NCBI GenBank assembly: GCA_032251335.1
Contig: JAVVDW010000019.1
Location: 1 to 45,634 of the forward strand
Length of the DNA stretch: 45,634 bases
Direction: 5' to 3'
From: UM-FILTER-40-17 sp032251335
Lineage (GTDB): Bacteria > Bacteroidota > Bacteroidia > Flavobacteriales > Flavobacteriaceae
In this document: piece by piece, positions 17,301-23,522 of the stretch
How positions within the stretch are numbered: the stretch's first letter is position 1
How the letters are laid out: every line of letters starts with the position of its first letter
Translations under genes and position numbers: made by a program
The notes under the pieces: model-generated
Seen by the model: the letters and a program-made list of their open reading frames with translations, nothing else
Database searches by the model: none
What the model was told of the DNA's origin: nothing

Positions 17301-17621
17301 AAGCGCGACACCTTTATTCATATAAAAATAAAAATTGGTATCCGGATTGTTGAGCTCCAATCCTTCATCAGCCACAGCCAATGCCTCTTCATACCGCTGA
17401 GCGTTGAGCAGGAAGTAAGACTTTGTGGTCAGGGCAGATGCATAAACCGAATCATTCGGATGGATGCTATCTATAAATTTGATGCCCTTTTCATAGTCCT
17501 TTTTATTTGAATAATCCCTGACTCGTTGAAGAATTTCTTCATGTGTCAGATTTGAAAGTGTGTTGTTTTGCGATTGAGAAAAGTATCCAATACACAATAA
17601 AAACAATAAAATTTGTTTCAT
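14328..17621 (-). CDS. exported TPR and MORN/YwqK-type repeat protein
   Basis: A 1097-residue secreted or surface protein. A signal peptide (MKQILLFLLCIGYFSQSQ) is followed by about 200 residues of TPR repeats (for example AKAVEMYKKAIQINPYYAKPH). From about residue 345 to the end there are roughly thirty 23-residue repeats of the MORN_2 / YwqK type, with the pattern YYENGQLxxExxYxxGxxHGxxxxY. Such repeats fold as an extended beta ribbon, and their ligand is unknown. YwqK-like proteins are sometimes labelled antitoxins, but nothing here supports that use. It is the first gene of the unit with the two DUF3857 proteins. The ATG at 17621 is well placed for the signal peptide. Confidence 0.87.
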   Translation of the reverse strand: MKQILLFLLCIGYFSQSQNNTLSNLTHEEILQRVRDYSNKKDYEKGIKFIDSIHPNDSVYASALTTKSYFLLNAQRYEEALAVADEGLELNNPDTNFYFYMNKGVALVNLKKYEAAQQNYDTGLAIYPLSYQLLYNKGTAYEGSGAYAKAVEMYKKAIQINPYYAKPHLQLGKIAYKQHKWAQALMCLTTYLMISPDGSDSFSVLKYANDSFSGRNENEPIDGLVLSEDDDAFAQIDLILENRVALNADYTIPGEMDFPLIKQSHVLVELLKDFKGNGGFWDKRYVPVYQWIAAQENFVDFSYTISYPVQNDNYKKIVNEKIPQIKAFLGGYHTVWEASMSPVVLQVDGEMVQTNYYYKDQKLYGVGLYEADTPKGLWKFYTSNGQLEVVGHFDDKGERQGKWLWYNNLGGVKEEGYYETGKLNGTYLEFHPNGKKHIESHYKAGQLDGTYQKYTAEGALIERKNYVESLLDGKYESFYPTGDEYPEFVYSYVRDSIHGPVVQYYENGKVMFEVDFDMGQRLGVEKHFYPDGSLQREYTYQNGMLNGSLVFYYQNGVRAQEAHLVDGKYEGEAKRYFPNGMLSEVLHYKSDQLDGVYNEFDLNGHKLSEYIYKDDELISYKFFGKDNSLLSQGDKKKGGLHFEGYSRLGYRSTSGKYTDTGSKTGEWITYATNGAKATEEHFKEGLKDGSFVFYYPNGQIESEETYLRDTIVGVDINNHKSGKLNYKTYYNKGEAYGAQLEYYQDGTLSEEVYYHRGKKHGKNNFYSVDGKLNTTHHYVYDQLVKSEYFNPDGSLLQTADFTKFADREKVILYHPNGNISHEVGYVYGLKNGDYKEYYFDGKPFVEFYNLNGKIDGPYKQYFQNGQLSLEATYINGLVHGTTTSYYENGQLEYEKQYVLDEEFGKRKDFYEDGTLEIETDYLMGKAHGKKLNFSPDGVLQLIRYYDYGTLIGYSYLNQKGDTLPMIALPQESGKMEAFFQNGNKSFEATVQFGEYIQDYKMYYASGQLYRYNQNKDGDYHGDFILYFPDGKEKARANYVLGDLQGTSKVFYKNGQVKKIVNYLNDLAHGSYEEYDEQGKMLSKKLYHNGNIIKEEKL

Positions 17622-17760
17622 GGAGTGCGTTAATTGTCTTGAAAAAAAGAGCGCAATTTTTCAAAAATTTACATTTTATAAAAGTAAGAAGAGTTGTATA
17701 ATTTTCGATAAAATCAGCAAAAAAAAAGACCAAATACTTCAATCTTTAACATTATCCTCC

Positions 17761-19125
17761 CTAAATAATCAATTTTTTGGTAATGACATAAAACCGAATG
17801 TAGAGCATTGCTGCGGCTGCGCTAAGCCCGGTAAGTAAGCCCAGCCAAATACCCAGACTCCCCAAAACTTCGGCTTTGCCCAGAAAATAAGAGGTAGGAA
17901 AGCCAATAAGCCAGTAGGCAACAAAAGTGATATAGGTGGGAACACGTACGTCTTGCAAGCCGCGCAATGCACCCAAAACCACCACTTGGATGCCATCAGA
18001 AAGTTGAAAAAATCCGGCTATAACAAGTAAGATAGCGGCTTCTGCTATCACCTGACTATTGTCTGCCAACTGCAAGGAATTGTCCAAATCCAGATATAAA
18101 AGCGGTAAATAATTGCGAAAAATGAGAAATAGTATAGCAAAAACCGCCTCTATCAAAATAACCAATAAAAAAACGGAATGGCCAATACGACGCAAAGCCT
18201 CATAATCTTGTTTGCCTTTCTGGTTGCCCACCCTGATGGTGGCCGTAACGCCCAAGCCCACCGCAATCATAAAGGTCATGGAAGCCAAGTTTAATGCGAT
18301 TTGGTTGGCCGCCTGCGACAAAGTGCCCAAGGTGCCGGCAAGTAGGATGGTGGCCGAAAAAATACCGACTTCAAAAAACATTTGCATCGCACTGGGCAAA
18401 CCTATTTTGATGATTTTCGTAAAATAGGCTTTGTTTACTTGTATGGATGTAAAACGTTGCATATACATTTTACATTTTTTATGATTTTTGAGAAAATAAA
18501 TCATAAAAATTACCATAAAGATGCGAGATAAGGCCGTGCCCCAAGCTGCACCCTCAATTTCCATGCGCGGAAAACCAAATTTTCCGTATATCAGTGTATA
18601 ATTAAACAACACATTGAGCAAATTGGCCAACAAAGTGGCTGCCATGGCCACCTTTGTCACAGACAAACCGTCTGCGGCTTGTTTAAATCCTTGAAAAAGC
18701 ATCAAGGGCAACATGGAAAAAGCCACAATTTTCAAATATGGAACAGCCAAAACGACTACTTCCTCCGGCTGACTCAGCCGACTCAATAGCGGATATGAAG
18801 CATACAAGATCCCCCATAAAAAAAGCCCGTTGAGAAGGCAAAGCATGACGCCGTGCCTGAAATACCGTTGGCCTTCGGCAACGTTGCCACTGCCGTCACT
18901 TTGGGCCATCAGTGGTGTAATGGCATATGAAAAACCAATACCAAGCGACAATGCGATAAAAATAAGGCTGTTGCCCAATGACACGGCTGCAAGCGGTGTA
19001 GCACCCAACTGACCTACCATGACATTGTCTACAAAACCAACCAAAACATGCCCGAGCTGACCAATCATCACCGGAAAGGCAAGCCTGAGGTTGTATCGGA
19101 ATTCTTTGGTGTAGGACGCAAACAA
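17761..19125 (-). CDS. MATE family multidrug/cation antiporter
   Basis: A 454-residue polytopic membrane protein with about twelve hydrophobic segments in two similar halves, as in NorM/DinF transporters. Diagnostic stretches are RLAFPVMIGQLGHVLVGFVDNVMVG at the first helix and GLGVTATIRVGNQ in the second half. These pumps export drugs or metabolites with Na+ or H+ entering. The start is a TTG: upstream in frame there is a stop and no ATG, and the length from this TTG (MFASYTKEFRYNL) fits the family. A tRNA-Met with its terminator lies just upstream on the same strand, so the gene needs its own promoter. The substrate is unknown. Confidence 0.92.
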   Translation of the reverse strand: MFASYTKEFRYNLRLAFPVMIGQLGHVLVGFVDNVMVGQLGATPLAAVSLGNSLIFIALSLGIGFSYAITPLMAQSDGSGNVAEGQRYFRHGVMLCLLNGLFLWGILYASYPLLSRLSQPEEVVVLAVPYLKIVAFSMLPLMLFQGFKQAADGLSVTKVAMAATLLANLLNVLFNYTLIYGKFGFPRMEIEGAAWGTALSRIFMVIFMIYFLKNHKKCKMYMQRFTSIQVNKAYFTKIIKIGLPSAMQMFFEVGIFSATILLAGTLGTLSQAANQIALNLASMTFMIAVGLGVTATIRVGNQKGKQDYEALRRIGHSVFLLVILIEAVFAILFLIFRNYLPLLYLDLDNSLQLADNSQVIAEAAILLVIAGFFQLSDGIQVVVLGALRGLQDVRVPTYITFVAYWLIGFPTSYFLGKAEVLGSLGIWLGLLTGLSAAAAMLYIRFYVITKKLII

Positions 19126-19163
19126 ATGTGAAAAGGTTTTGGCAGTTGAATCTTTTTAATCAT

Positions 19164-19190
19164 AAAAAAAGGCGTCTTGTTCGGACGCCT
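19164..19190 (-). terminator. intrinsic terminator of tRNA-Met
   Basis: On the minus strand, stem arms AGGCGTC and GACGCCT enclose a 7-base loop and are followed by a run of seven T. It lies 10 bases after the tRNA 3' end and before the MATE gene. Confidence 0.8.
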
Positions 19191-19199
19191 CTTGTTGTG

Positions 19200-19273
19200 T
19201 AGCGAGGACGAGAGTTGAACTCGTGACCTCCGGGTTATGAATCCGACGCTCTAACCGACTGAGCTACCTCGCC
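19200..19273 (-). tRNA. tRNA-Met (anticodon CAT)
   Basis: Minus-strand cloverleaf of 74 bases: acceptor GGCGAGG paired with CCTCGCT (first pair G-U), D-arm GCTCAGTCGGTTAGAGC, anticodon loop TTCATAA, variable GAGGTC region and T-arm ACGAGTTCAACTCTCGT. It looks like an elongator Met tRNA; an Ile tRNA with modified CAT (tilS substrate) cannot be excluded from sequence alone. The last anticodon-stem pair is A-C. No CCA is encoded. Confidence 0.93.
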
Positions 19274-19388
19274 ATTTTTCGGGTCGCAAATATAAATGTA
19301 AATTTGCAGTCATCAAAGTTTACTGAAAAAAATAATTTTTGTTTTCTATTCCTTAATAATTCTATATATTGGCGAAAAATTAAACTAA

Positions 19389-19775
19389 ATGACTTCCAAA
19401 ATCAAATTTGAAATAGAATTCAGCATACACGCTTCTACCTCGTTGCTCTATCAGTATATTTCCACAGCTTCAGGCTTGGCAGAGTGGTTTGCTGACAACG
19501 TGAATTCAAGAGGTGAAATCTTTACTTTTATCTGGGATGACAACGAAGAAAAGGCAAAACTGCTTTCTAAAAAAACCGGCGAACGCGTCAAATTTCGCTG
19601 GTTGGCCGACGAAAATACCTCCTTTTTTTTTGAAATGAAAATCGTGGAAGACGAGATTACCAAGGACGTTTCCATAGTTGTTACCGATTTTGCCGAAGAA
19701 GATGAGGTAGAAGAAAACAAAATGCTTTGGGAAAATATGATTCAGGAATTGAAACACCTCATCGGCGCCACCTAA
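19389..19775 (+). CDS. START-like (SRPBCC) domain protein
   Basis: A 128-residue cytoplasmic protein with a START/Bet v1-like fold: KIKFEIEFSIHASTSLLYQYISTASGLAEWFADNV is the AHSA1-like N-terminal strand-helix unit, and the end is the long C-terminal helix KMLWENMIQELKHLIGA. These proteins hold a hydrophobic ligand or act with chaperones; no ligand can be told here. It lies 17 bases before the aminotransferase homologue, and this pairing is one I recall as frequent in flavobacteria, which suggests a shared job. A -33 TTTG at 19338 and a near-consensus TATATTGG at 19365 may be its promoter. Confidence 0.82.
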   Translation: MTSKIKFEIEFSIHASTSLLYQYISTASGLAEWFADNVNSRGEIFTFIWDDNEEKAKLLSKKTGERVKFRWLADENTSFFFEMKIVEDEITKDVSIVVTDFAEEDEVEENKMLWENMIQELKHLIGAT

Positions 19776-19792
19776 AAAGTTTCCACTTCAAC

Positions 19793-20626
19793 ATGAATAT
19801 AAATTTTAACGGCAAACTGATTCCTCGCGATTCTTTTTGTCTTACGCTCGATAACCGTGCATTTCAGTATGCCGATGCAGTTTGCGAAACGGTCAAAATT
19901 GTCAAAGGACGTATTTTGTTTTGGGAAGCGCATTACTTTCAATTGATGGCCGCTATGCGTATTTTTAGGATGCGAATTCCCATGCATTTCGATTTGGAAT
20001 TTCTTGAAAGTGAAATTCAGAAAGTCATCGACCCAAATCAGAAAGTGCAGCATGTTACACTTACGGTTTACAGAGAAGCTTCACCCGGTACAAAAAACCA
20101 ACTGTCAGCCGTGTCCTATCTTATAGATGTCAAACTCGGCAGCGATCGGGTTTTTGAAAATCTGTTGGATGATTTCGAAGTAGAAATTTACAAAGATTTT
20201 TATGTGCCGGCTTCTATGCTTTCTACTTTGCACACGCCGGACCGGCACATTGCACTCTTGGCGCAAATTTTTGCTGACGAAAACGGCTATCAGGATTGTT
20301 TGCTGGTCAACGAGCACAAAAATGTGGTTGGCACGGCTACAGGCAGTCTGTTTTGGGTAAAAGGCACTCAAATTAAAACCCCACCTTTGTCAGATGGCTG
20401 CAAAAATGATGTGTTGCGCAACGAGCTCATCACACGTATCAAAAAATCGGCCTTGTATGCAATTGAAGAATCGTCTATTTCGCCTTTTGAATTGCAACAC
20501 GCAGACGAACTTTTCAAGCTTAACCTTGAAACCGGTATTCAGCCCGTCAGTCGGTATCGCAAAAAAAGTTATAACAGAGAAGTTGCAGGTTTCTTACGAG
20601 ATGACATTTTATCAGAAATTTTGTAA
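19793..20626 (+). CDS. class IV aminotransferase homologue without the PLP lysine
   Basis: A 277-residue protein with the fold of PLP class IV enzymes (branched-chain and D-amino-acid transaminases, aminodeoxychorismate lyase): RAFQYADAVCETVKIVKGRILFWEAHYFQL at 23-52, and ADENGYQDCLLVN...GSLFWVKGTQIKTPP at 161-199. In the family the Schiff-base Lys sits in an LKTNN or IKSLN segment; here the segment reads LHTPD, with H147 in its place. The cofactor-contacting Glu is G180 (VVGTATGS). PLP chemistry therefore seems lost and the protein may be regulatory or bind a ligand. The ATG at 19793 was chosen over an in-frame ATG at 19727 that lies inside the upstream gene. Confidence 0.82.
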   Translation: MNINFNGKLIPRDSFCLTLDNRAFQYADAVCETVKIVKGRILFWEAHYFQLMAAMRIFRMRIPMHFDLEFLESEIQKVIDPNQKVQHVTLTVYREASPGTKNQLSAVSYLIDVKLGSDRVFENLLDDFEVEIYKDFYVPASMLSTLHTPDRHIALLAQIFADENGYQDCLLVNEHKNVVGTATGSLFWVKGTQIKTPPLSDGCKNDVLRNELITRIKKSALYAIEESSISPFELQHADELFKLNLETGIQPVSRYRKKSYNREVAGFLRDDILSEIL

Positions 20627-20635
20627 AAAAAATTG

Positions 20636-20660
20636 ATTTGAATATACGGCGAATTCAAAT
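20636..20660. other. short inverted repeat between genes
   Basis: Arms ATTTGAAT (20636-20643) and ATTCAAAT (20653-20660) flank a 9-base loop in the 48-base gap after the aminotransferase homologue. It has no T run of terminator quality; it could be a weak hairpin or a protein-binding dyad. Confidence 0.3.
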
Positions 20661-20674
20661 TTAAAAAAATATAG

Positions 20675-21454
20675 ATGAAGCGGATTTTGGTTCGACTGCA
20701 ATATCTGTGGTATTGGATAAAAGCTTCCAATGCGCATGGTCTGCATTCTCCCTATGTTTTTGATTTTTATAATAGGGTGCTTCATCCAAAAAGCAAAAAA
20801 GATACCTTTCATTCAATTGAAAACTTGCGAAAATCGCTGCTTCAAAACCATCAAATAGTCCAAGTTACCGATTGGGGCGCCTCATCAAGCCAAACAAAAA
20901 CTTCGGGCAAACGCATATCCACACTCGCTAAGTTTGCAGCCAAACCCGAAAAGTATGCGCGTTTGCTCAGCCGCATAGCCGATTTTTGTGAGGCCAAAGT
21001 TGTTTTAGAACTGGGTACGTCGCTCGGAATTAGCAGTATGTATTTGGCTTCCGACAAAAAGCGTTTGGTTTACACCGTGGAAGGTTGCCCAAACATCGCC
21101 GCTTTGTCGCAAACACATTTTAGGCAGCTGGGATATAAGAATCTTCGTGGACATATTGGACTGTTTGATGCGGTTTTACCTAAAATTTTATCAGAAACAA
21201 GGCCGGATCTGATCTTTATAGACGGCGATCACAGAAGAGAAGCTACGCTGCATTATTTTGACATGTGCTTGGCCAAAGTTTCTTCAAAAACCGTCTTTAT
21301 TTTTGACGATATTAATTGGTCAACCGGTATGAAAGCTGCCTGGAAAGAGATTCAAAAACACCCGAAAGTGACGGTTTCCGTAGATTTATTTTTTATGGGC
21401 ATCGTATTTTTAAACGAAGAATTGAGCAAACAGCACTTTGTGTTGCGATACTGA
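20675..21454 (+). CDS. class I SAM-dependent O-methyltransferase-like protein
   Basis: A 259-residue methyltransferase. The SAM loop is VVLELGTSLGISSMYLA at about 109-125, followed by the acidic residue in VYTVEGCP, and the PDLIFIDGDHRREATLHYF segment (about 174-192) is the post-motif strand of the O-methyltransferase/catechol-type (Methyltransf_24) group. The N-terminal 80 residues, which include NAHGLHSPYVFDFYNRV, are typical of a conserved Bacteroidota family with no assigned substrate. It starts 48 bases after the aminotransferase homologue and may share its transcript. Confidence 0.83.
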   Translation: MKRILVRLQYLWYWIKASNAHGLHSPYVFDFYNRVLHPKSKKDTFHSIENLRKSLLQNHQIVQVTDWGASSSQTKTSGKRISTLAKFAAKPEKYARLLSRIADFCEAKVVLELGTSLGISSMYLASDKKRLVYTVEGCPNIAALSQTHFRQLGYKNLRGHIGLFDAVLPKILSETRPDLIFIDGDHRREATLHYFDMCLAKVSSKTVFIFDDINWSTGMKAAWKEIQKHPKVTVSVDLFFMGIVFLNEELSKQHFVLRY

Positions 21455-21566
21455 GGATGGGTAACGCACGTGCGTTATTGGTGAAATGTTGTTGGTAAAA
21501 ATACAGGTTATTTCTCTGCGCTTCTATTGTTTGCCATACAAAAGCAATACAATTTCTTACAAATAA

Positions 21567-21605
21567 AAACCCTTAATCCTTTGTTTATCAAAGTTTTAAG
21601 GGTTT
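21567..21605 (-). terminator. intrinsic terminator of tRNA-Leu
   Basis: Stem arms AAACCCTTAA and TTAAGGGTTT (plus-strand 21567-21576 and 21596-21605) lie just after the tRNA-Leu 3' end on the minus strand, and a short T-rich stretch follows the hairpin. Confidence 0.65.
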
Positions 21606-21612
21606 GTGTCTG

Positions 21613-21696
21613 TACTCCGGGTGGGAATCGAACCCACACGATATTGCTATCACTGGATTTTGAGTCCAGCGCGTCTACCAATTCCGCCACCGAAGC
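21613..21696 (-). tRNA. tRNA-Leu (anticodon CAA)
   Basis: Minus-strand class II tRNA of 84 bases: acceptor GCTTCGG with CCGGAGT, D-region GTGGCGGAATTGGTAGACGC, anticodon stem CTGGA/TCCAG around loop CTCAAAA, a long variable arm (TGATAGCAATATCGT) and T-arm GTGGGTTCGATTCCCAC. The long arm and the CAA anticodon identify leucine. No CCA is encoded. Confidence 0.95.
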
Positions 21697-21768
21697 GTTT
21701 TAAATAGGTTGCAAAAATAGAATTTTTTTTTTGATTGCATCAATAGTTTTAAATGAAAAATAAATTTT

Positions 21769-21776
21769 TAAATTTG
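21769..21776 (+). promoter_or_regulatory. possible -7 box of prs
   Basis: TAAATTTG matches the Bacteroidota consensus TAnnTTTG and lies 46 bases before the prs ATG. No clear -33 TTTG is seen at the usual distance, so support is moderate. Confidence 0.4.
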
Positions 21777-21822
21777 CACTCGATTAGGAGAAACCCATAA
21801 CAAGTCCAATTCCTTATATCTC

Positions 21823-22764
21823 ATGCCTTTTGTAGAACCGGAACCTAAGATATTTTCTTGCCGACAAAGCCTTTATCTGGCTGAAAAAATTGCGGAAGCC
21901 TATGGGCAACCTCTTGGGAAAGTGTCTATTTCCACCTTTAGCGATGGTGAATTTCAGCCTTCTTTTGAAGAATCTATTCGCGGTAGCCGGGTGTTTTTGA
22001 TAGGCTCTACTTTTCCGGATTCTGACAATTTGATGGAGTTGTTACTTTTTATTGACGCGGCCAAGCGCGCTTCTGCACGTCACATCACCGCTGTCATTCC
22101 TTATTTTGGTTGGGCACGACAAGACCGAAAAGACAAGCCTCGCGTACCTATTGCGGCCAAATTGGTGGCTAATCTGTTGCAAGCTGCCGGTGCTACACGT
22201 ATCATCACCATGGATTTGCACGCAGATCAAATTCAAGGCTTTTTTGAAAAACCTGTAGATCATCTGTTTGCATCTACACTGTTTCTTCCTTACCTTAAAA
22301 ATTTAGGTTTGAAAAACCTTACAATTGCTTCGCCTGACATGGGCGGTTCTAAAAGAGCTTATGCCTACTCCAAATTTTTAGAAAGCGAAGTGGTCATTTG
22401 CTACAAACAACGCAAAAAAGCGAATGTAATTTCGTTGATGGAACTTATCGGCGATGTAAACGGTCGTAATGTGGTGTTGGTGGACGATATGGTGGACACT
22501 GCCGGGACTTTGGTTAAAGCGGCAGAGGTGATGATGGAGAAAGGCGCACTCAGCGTGAGAGCCGTTTGTACACACGCACTTTTGTCCGGTAGCGCCTACG
22601 AAAAAATTGAAAGTTCTAAATTGACAGAACTGATCGTTTCGGATTCTATTCCGTTGCGAAAAGAAAGTCCGAAAATAAAAGTATTGTCCACGGCGCATCT
22701 CTTTGCAGATGTGATGAAGCGCGTGCATTCCAATACGTCTATCAGTTCTAAATTTCTTATGTAA
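21823..22764 (+). CDS. prs: ribose-phosphate pyrophosphokinase (PRPP synthetase)
   Basis: A 313-residue enzyme that makes PRPP from ribose 5-phosphate and ATP for purine, pyrimidine, histidine, tryptophan and NAD synthesis. It shows FSDGEFQPSFEESIRG near the N-terminus, YFGWARQDRKDKPRVPI (the flexible loop with the catalytic Lys/Arg), MDLHADQIQGFF, and the PRPP-binding loop NVVLVDDMVDTAGT at about 214-227. Length and order are normal. rplY follows after 34 bases, an arrangement common in Bacteroidota. Confidence 0.98.
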   Translation: MPFVEPEPKIFSCRQSLYLAEKIAEAYGQPLGKVSISTFSDGEFQPSFEESIRGSRVFLIGSTFPDSDNLMELLLFIDAAKRASARHITAVIPYFGWARQDRKDKPRVPIAAKLVANLLQAAGATRIITMDLHADQIQGFFEKPVDHLFASTLFLPYLKNLGLKNLTIASPDMGGSKRAYAYSKFLESEVVICYKQRKKANVISLMELIGDVNGRNVVLVDDMVDTAGTLVKAAEVMMEKGALSVRAVCTHALLSGSAYEKIESSKLTELIVSDSIPLRKESPKIKVLSTAHLFADVMKRVHSNTSISSKFLM

Positions 22765-22798
22765 ATTCACTAATTTTTTAATACTTAATTCAATTTAA

Positions 22799-23398
22799 AT
22801 GAAATCAATCATTATCAACGGATCTCAAAGAGAAAGCGTGGGCAAGGCCGCAACCCGAGCCCTACGTAATGCTGGACAGGTTCCTTGCGTGTTGTACGGA
22901 GGAGACCAGGCATTGCATTTCGCTACGGAAGAAGCTTCTTTCAAAAACCTGATTTACACCCCCGATGTACACACGGTTGATATCGTGCTGGCAGACGGAA
23001 AAAAACATCCGGCTATCCTACAAGATATACAATTCGACCCGGTTAACGACAAAATCCTTCACGTGGATTTCTTCAGACTTTACGAAGACAAAGAAGTAAC
23101 TATTGAAGTGCCTGTAAAAATAGTCGGAAAATCACCCGGTGTTTTATCCGGCGGTACGCTGGTGCTTATCACCCGAAAGATAAAAATTAAGGCATTGCCC
23201 AAAAATTTACCCGATTTTCTCGAAGCAGACATCACCCCATTAGAGATGGGTCAGAAATTATACGTGACCTCTTTGGCATCCGATACATACAAAATCATGC
23301 ATCCGGATAACTTGGTTGTTTGCCAAGTGAGAATTTCACGTGCAGCTTTGAAAGCGGCTCAAGACGCGGCCAAAGAAGCCAAAACAACCAAGAAATAA
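22799..23398 (+). CDS. rplY: 50S ribosomal protein L25 / general stress protein Ctc
   Basis: A 199-residue long-form L25 (TL5/Ctc type). The N-terminal 5S rRNA-binding domain begins SIIINGSQRESVGKAATRALRNAGQVPCVLYGG and continues to about residue 92. A C-terminal beta domain (about 100-185) contains PVKIVGKSPGVLSGG and LPDFLEADITPLEMG. The tail is Lys/Ala-rich, as is usual in this phylum. It lies 34 bases downstream of prs and is followed by a good terminator, so prs and rplY are probably one transcript. Confidence 0.97.
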   Translation: MKSIIINGSQRESVGKAATRALRNAGQVPCVLYGGDQALHFATEEASFKNLIYTPDVHTVDIVLADGKKHPAILQDIQFDPVNDKILHVDFFRLYEDKEVTIEVPVKIVGKSPGVLSGGTLVLITRKIKIKALPKNLPDFLEADITPLEMGQKLYVTSLASDTYKIMHPDNLVVCQVRISRAALKAAQDAAKEAKTTKK

Positions 23399-23428
23399 TT
23401 TTCTTGCCGATTGTAATTTTTAATGAAG

Positions 23429-23456
23429 CCGTCTCACAAGTTGAGGCGGTTTTTTT
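23429..23456 (+). terminator. intrinsic terminator of prs-rplY
   Basis: Stem CCGTCTCA / TGAGGCGG (one G-U pair) with loop CAAGT, followed directly by seven T, 31 bases after the rplY stop. Confidence 0.85.
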
Positions 23457-23522
23457 ATGAATTCATTTTAGGAATGCCGTTTGGCCGTTGCTATTTCAAA
23501 AAATAGACTAGACTTTGGTTTT

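Noticed and set aside
14328..17621. calling the YwqK-type repeat protein an antitoxin
   Set aside because: The label comes from a distant Bacillus gene; here the protein is exported, very long and has no toxin partner.
19161..19163. ATG upstream of the MATE gene as its start
   Set aside because: It is not in the MATE frame, which has a stop upstream and no ATG; the TTG at 19125 fits the family length.
19727..19792. upstream start for the aminotransferase homologue
   Set aside because: The extra 22 codons lie in another frame of the START-like gene and have no family resemblance; the ATG at 19793 fits the fold start.
21508..21690. 60-codon minus-strand open frame beginning MAELVDALDSKSSDSN
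   Set aside because: It is the false translation of tRNA-Leu that often appears in automatic annotations; the tRNA explains the sequence fully.
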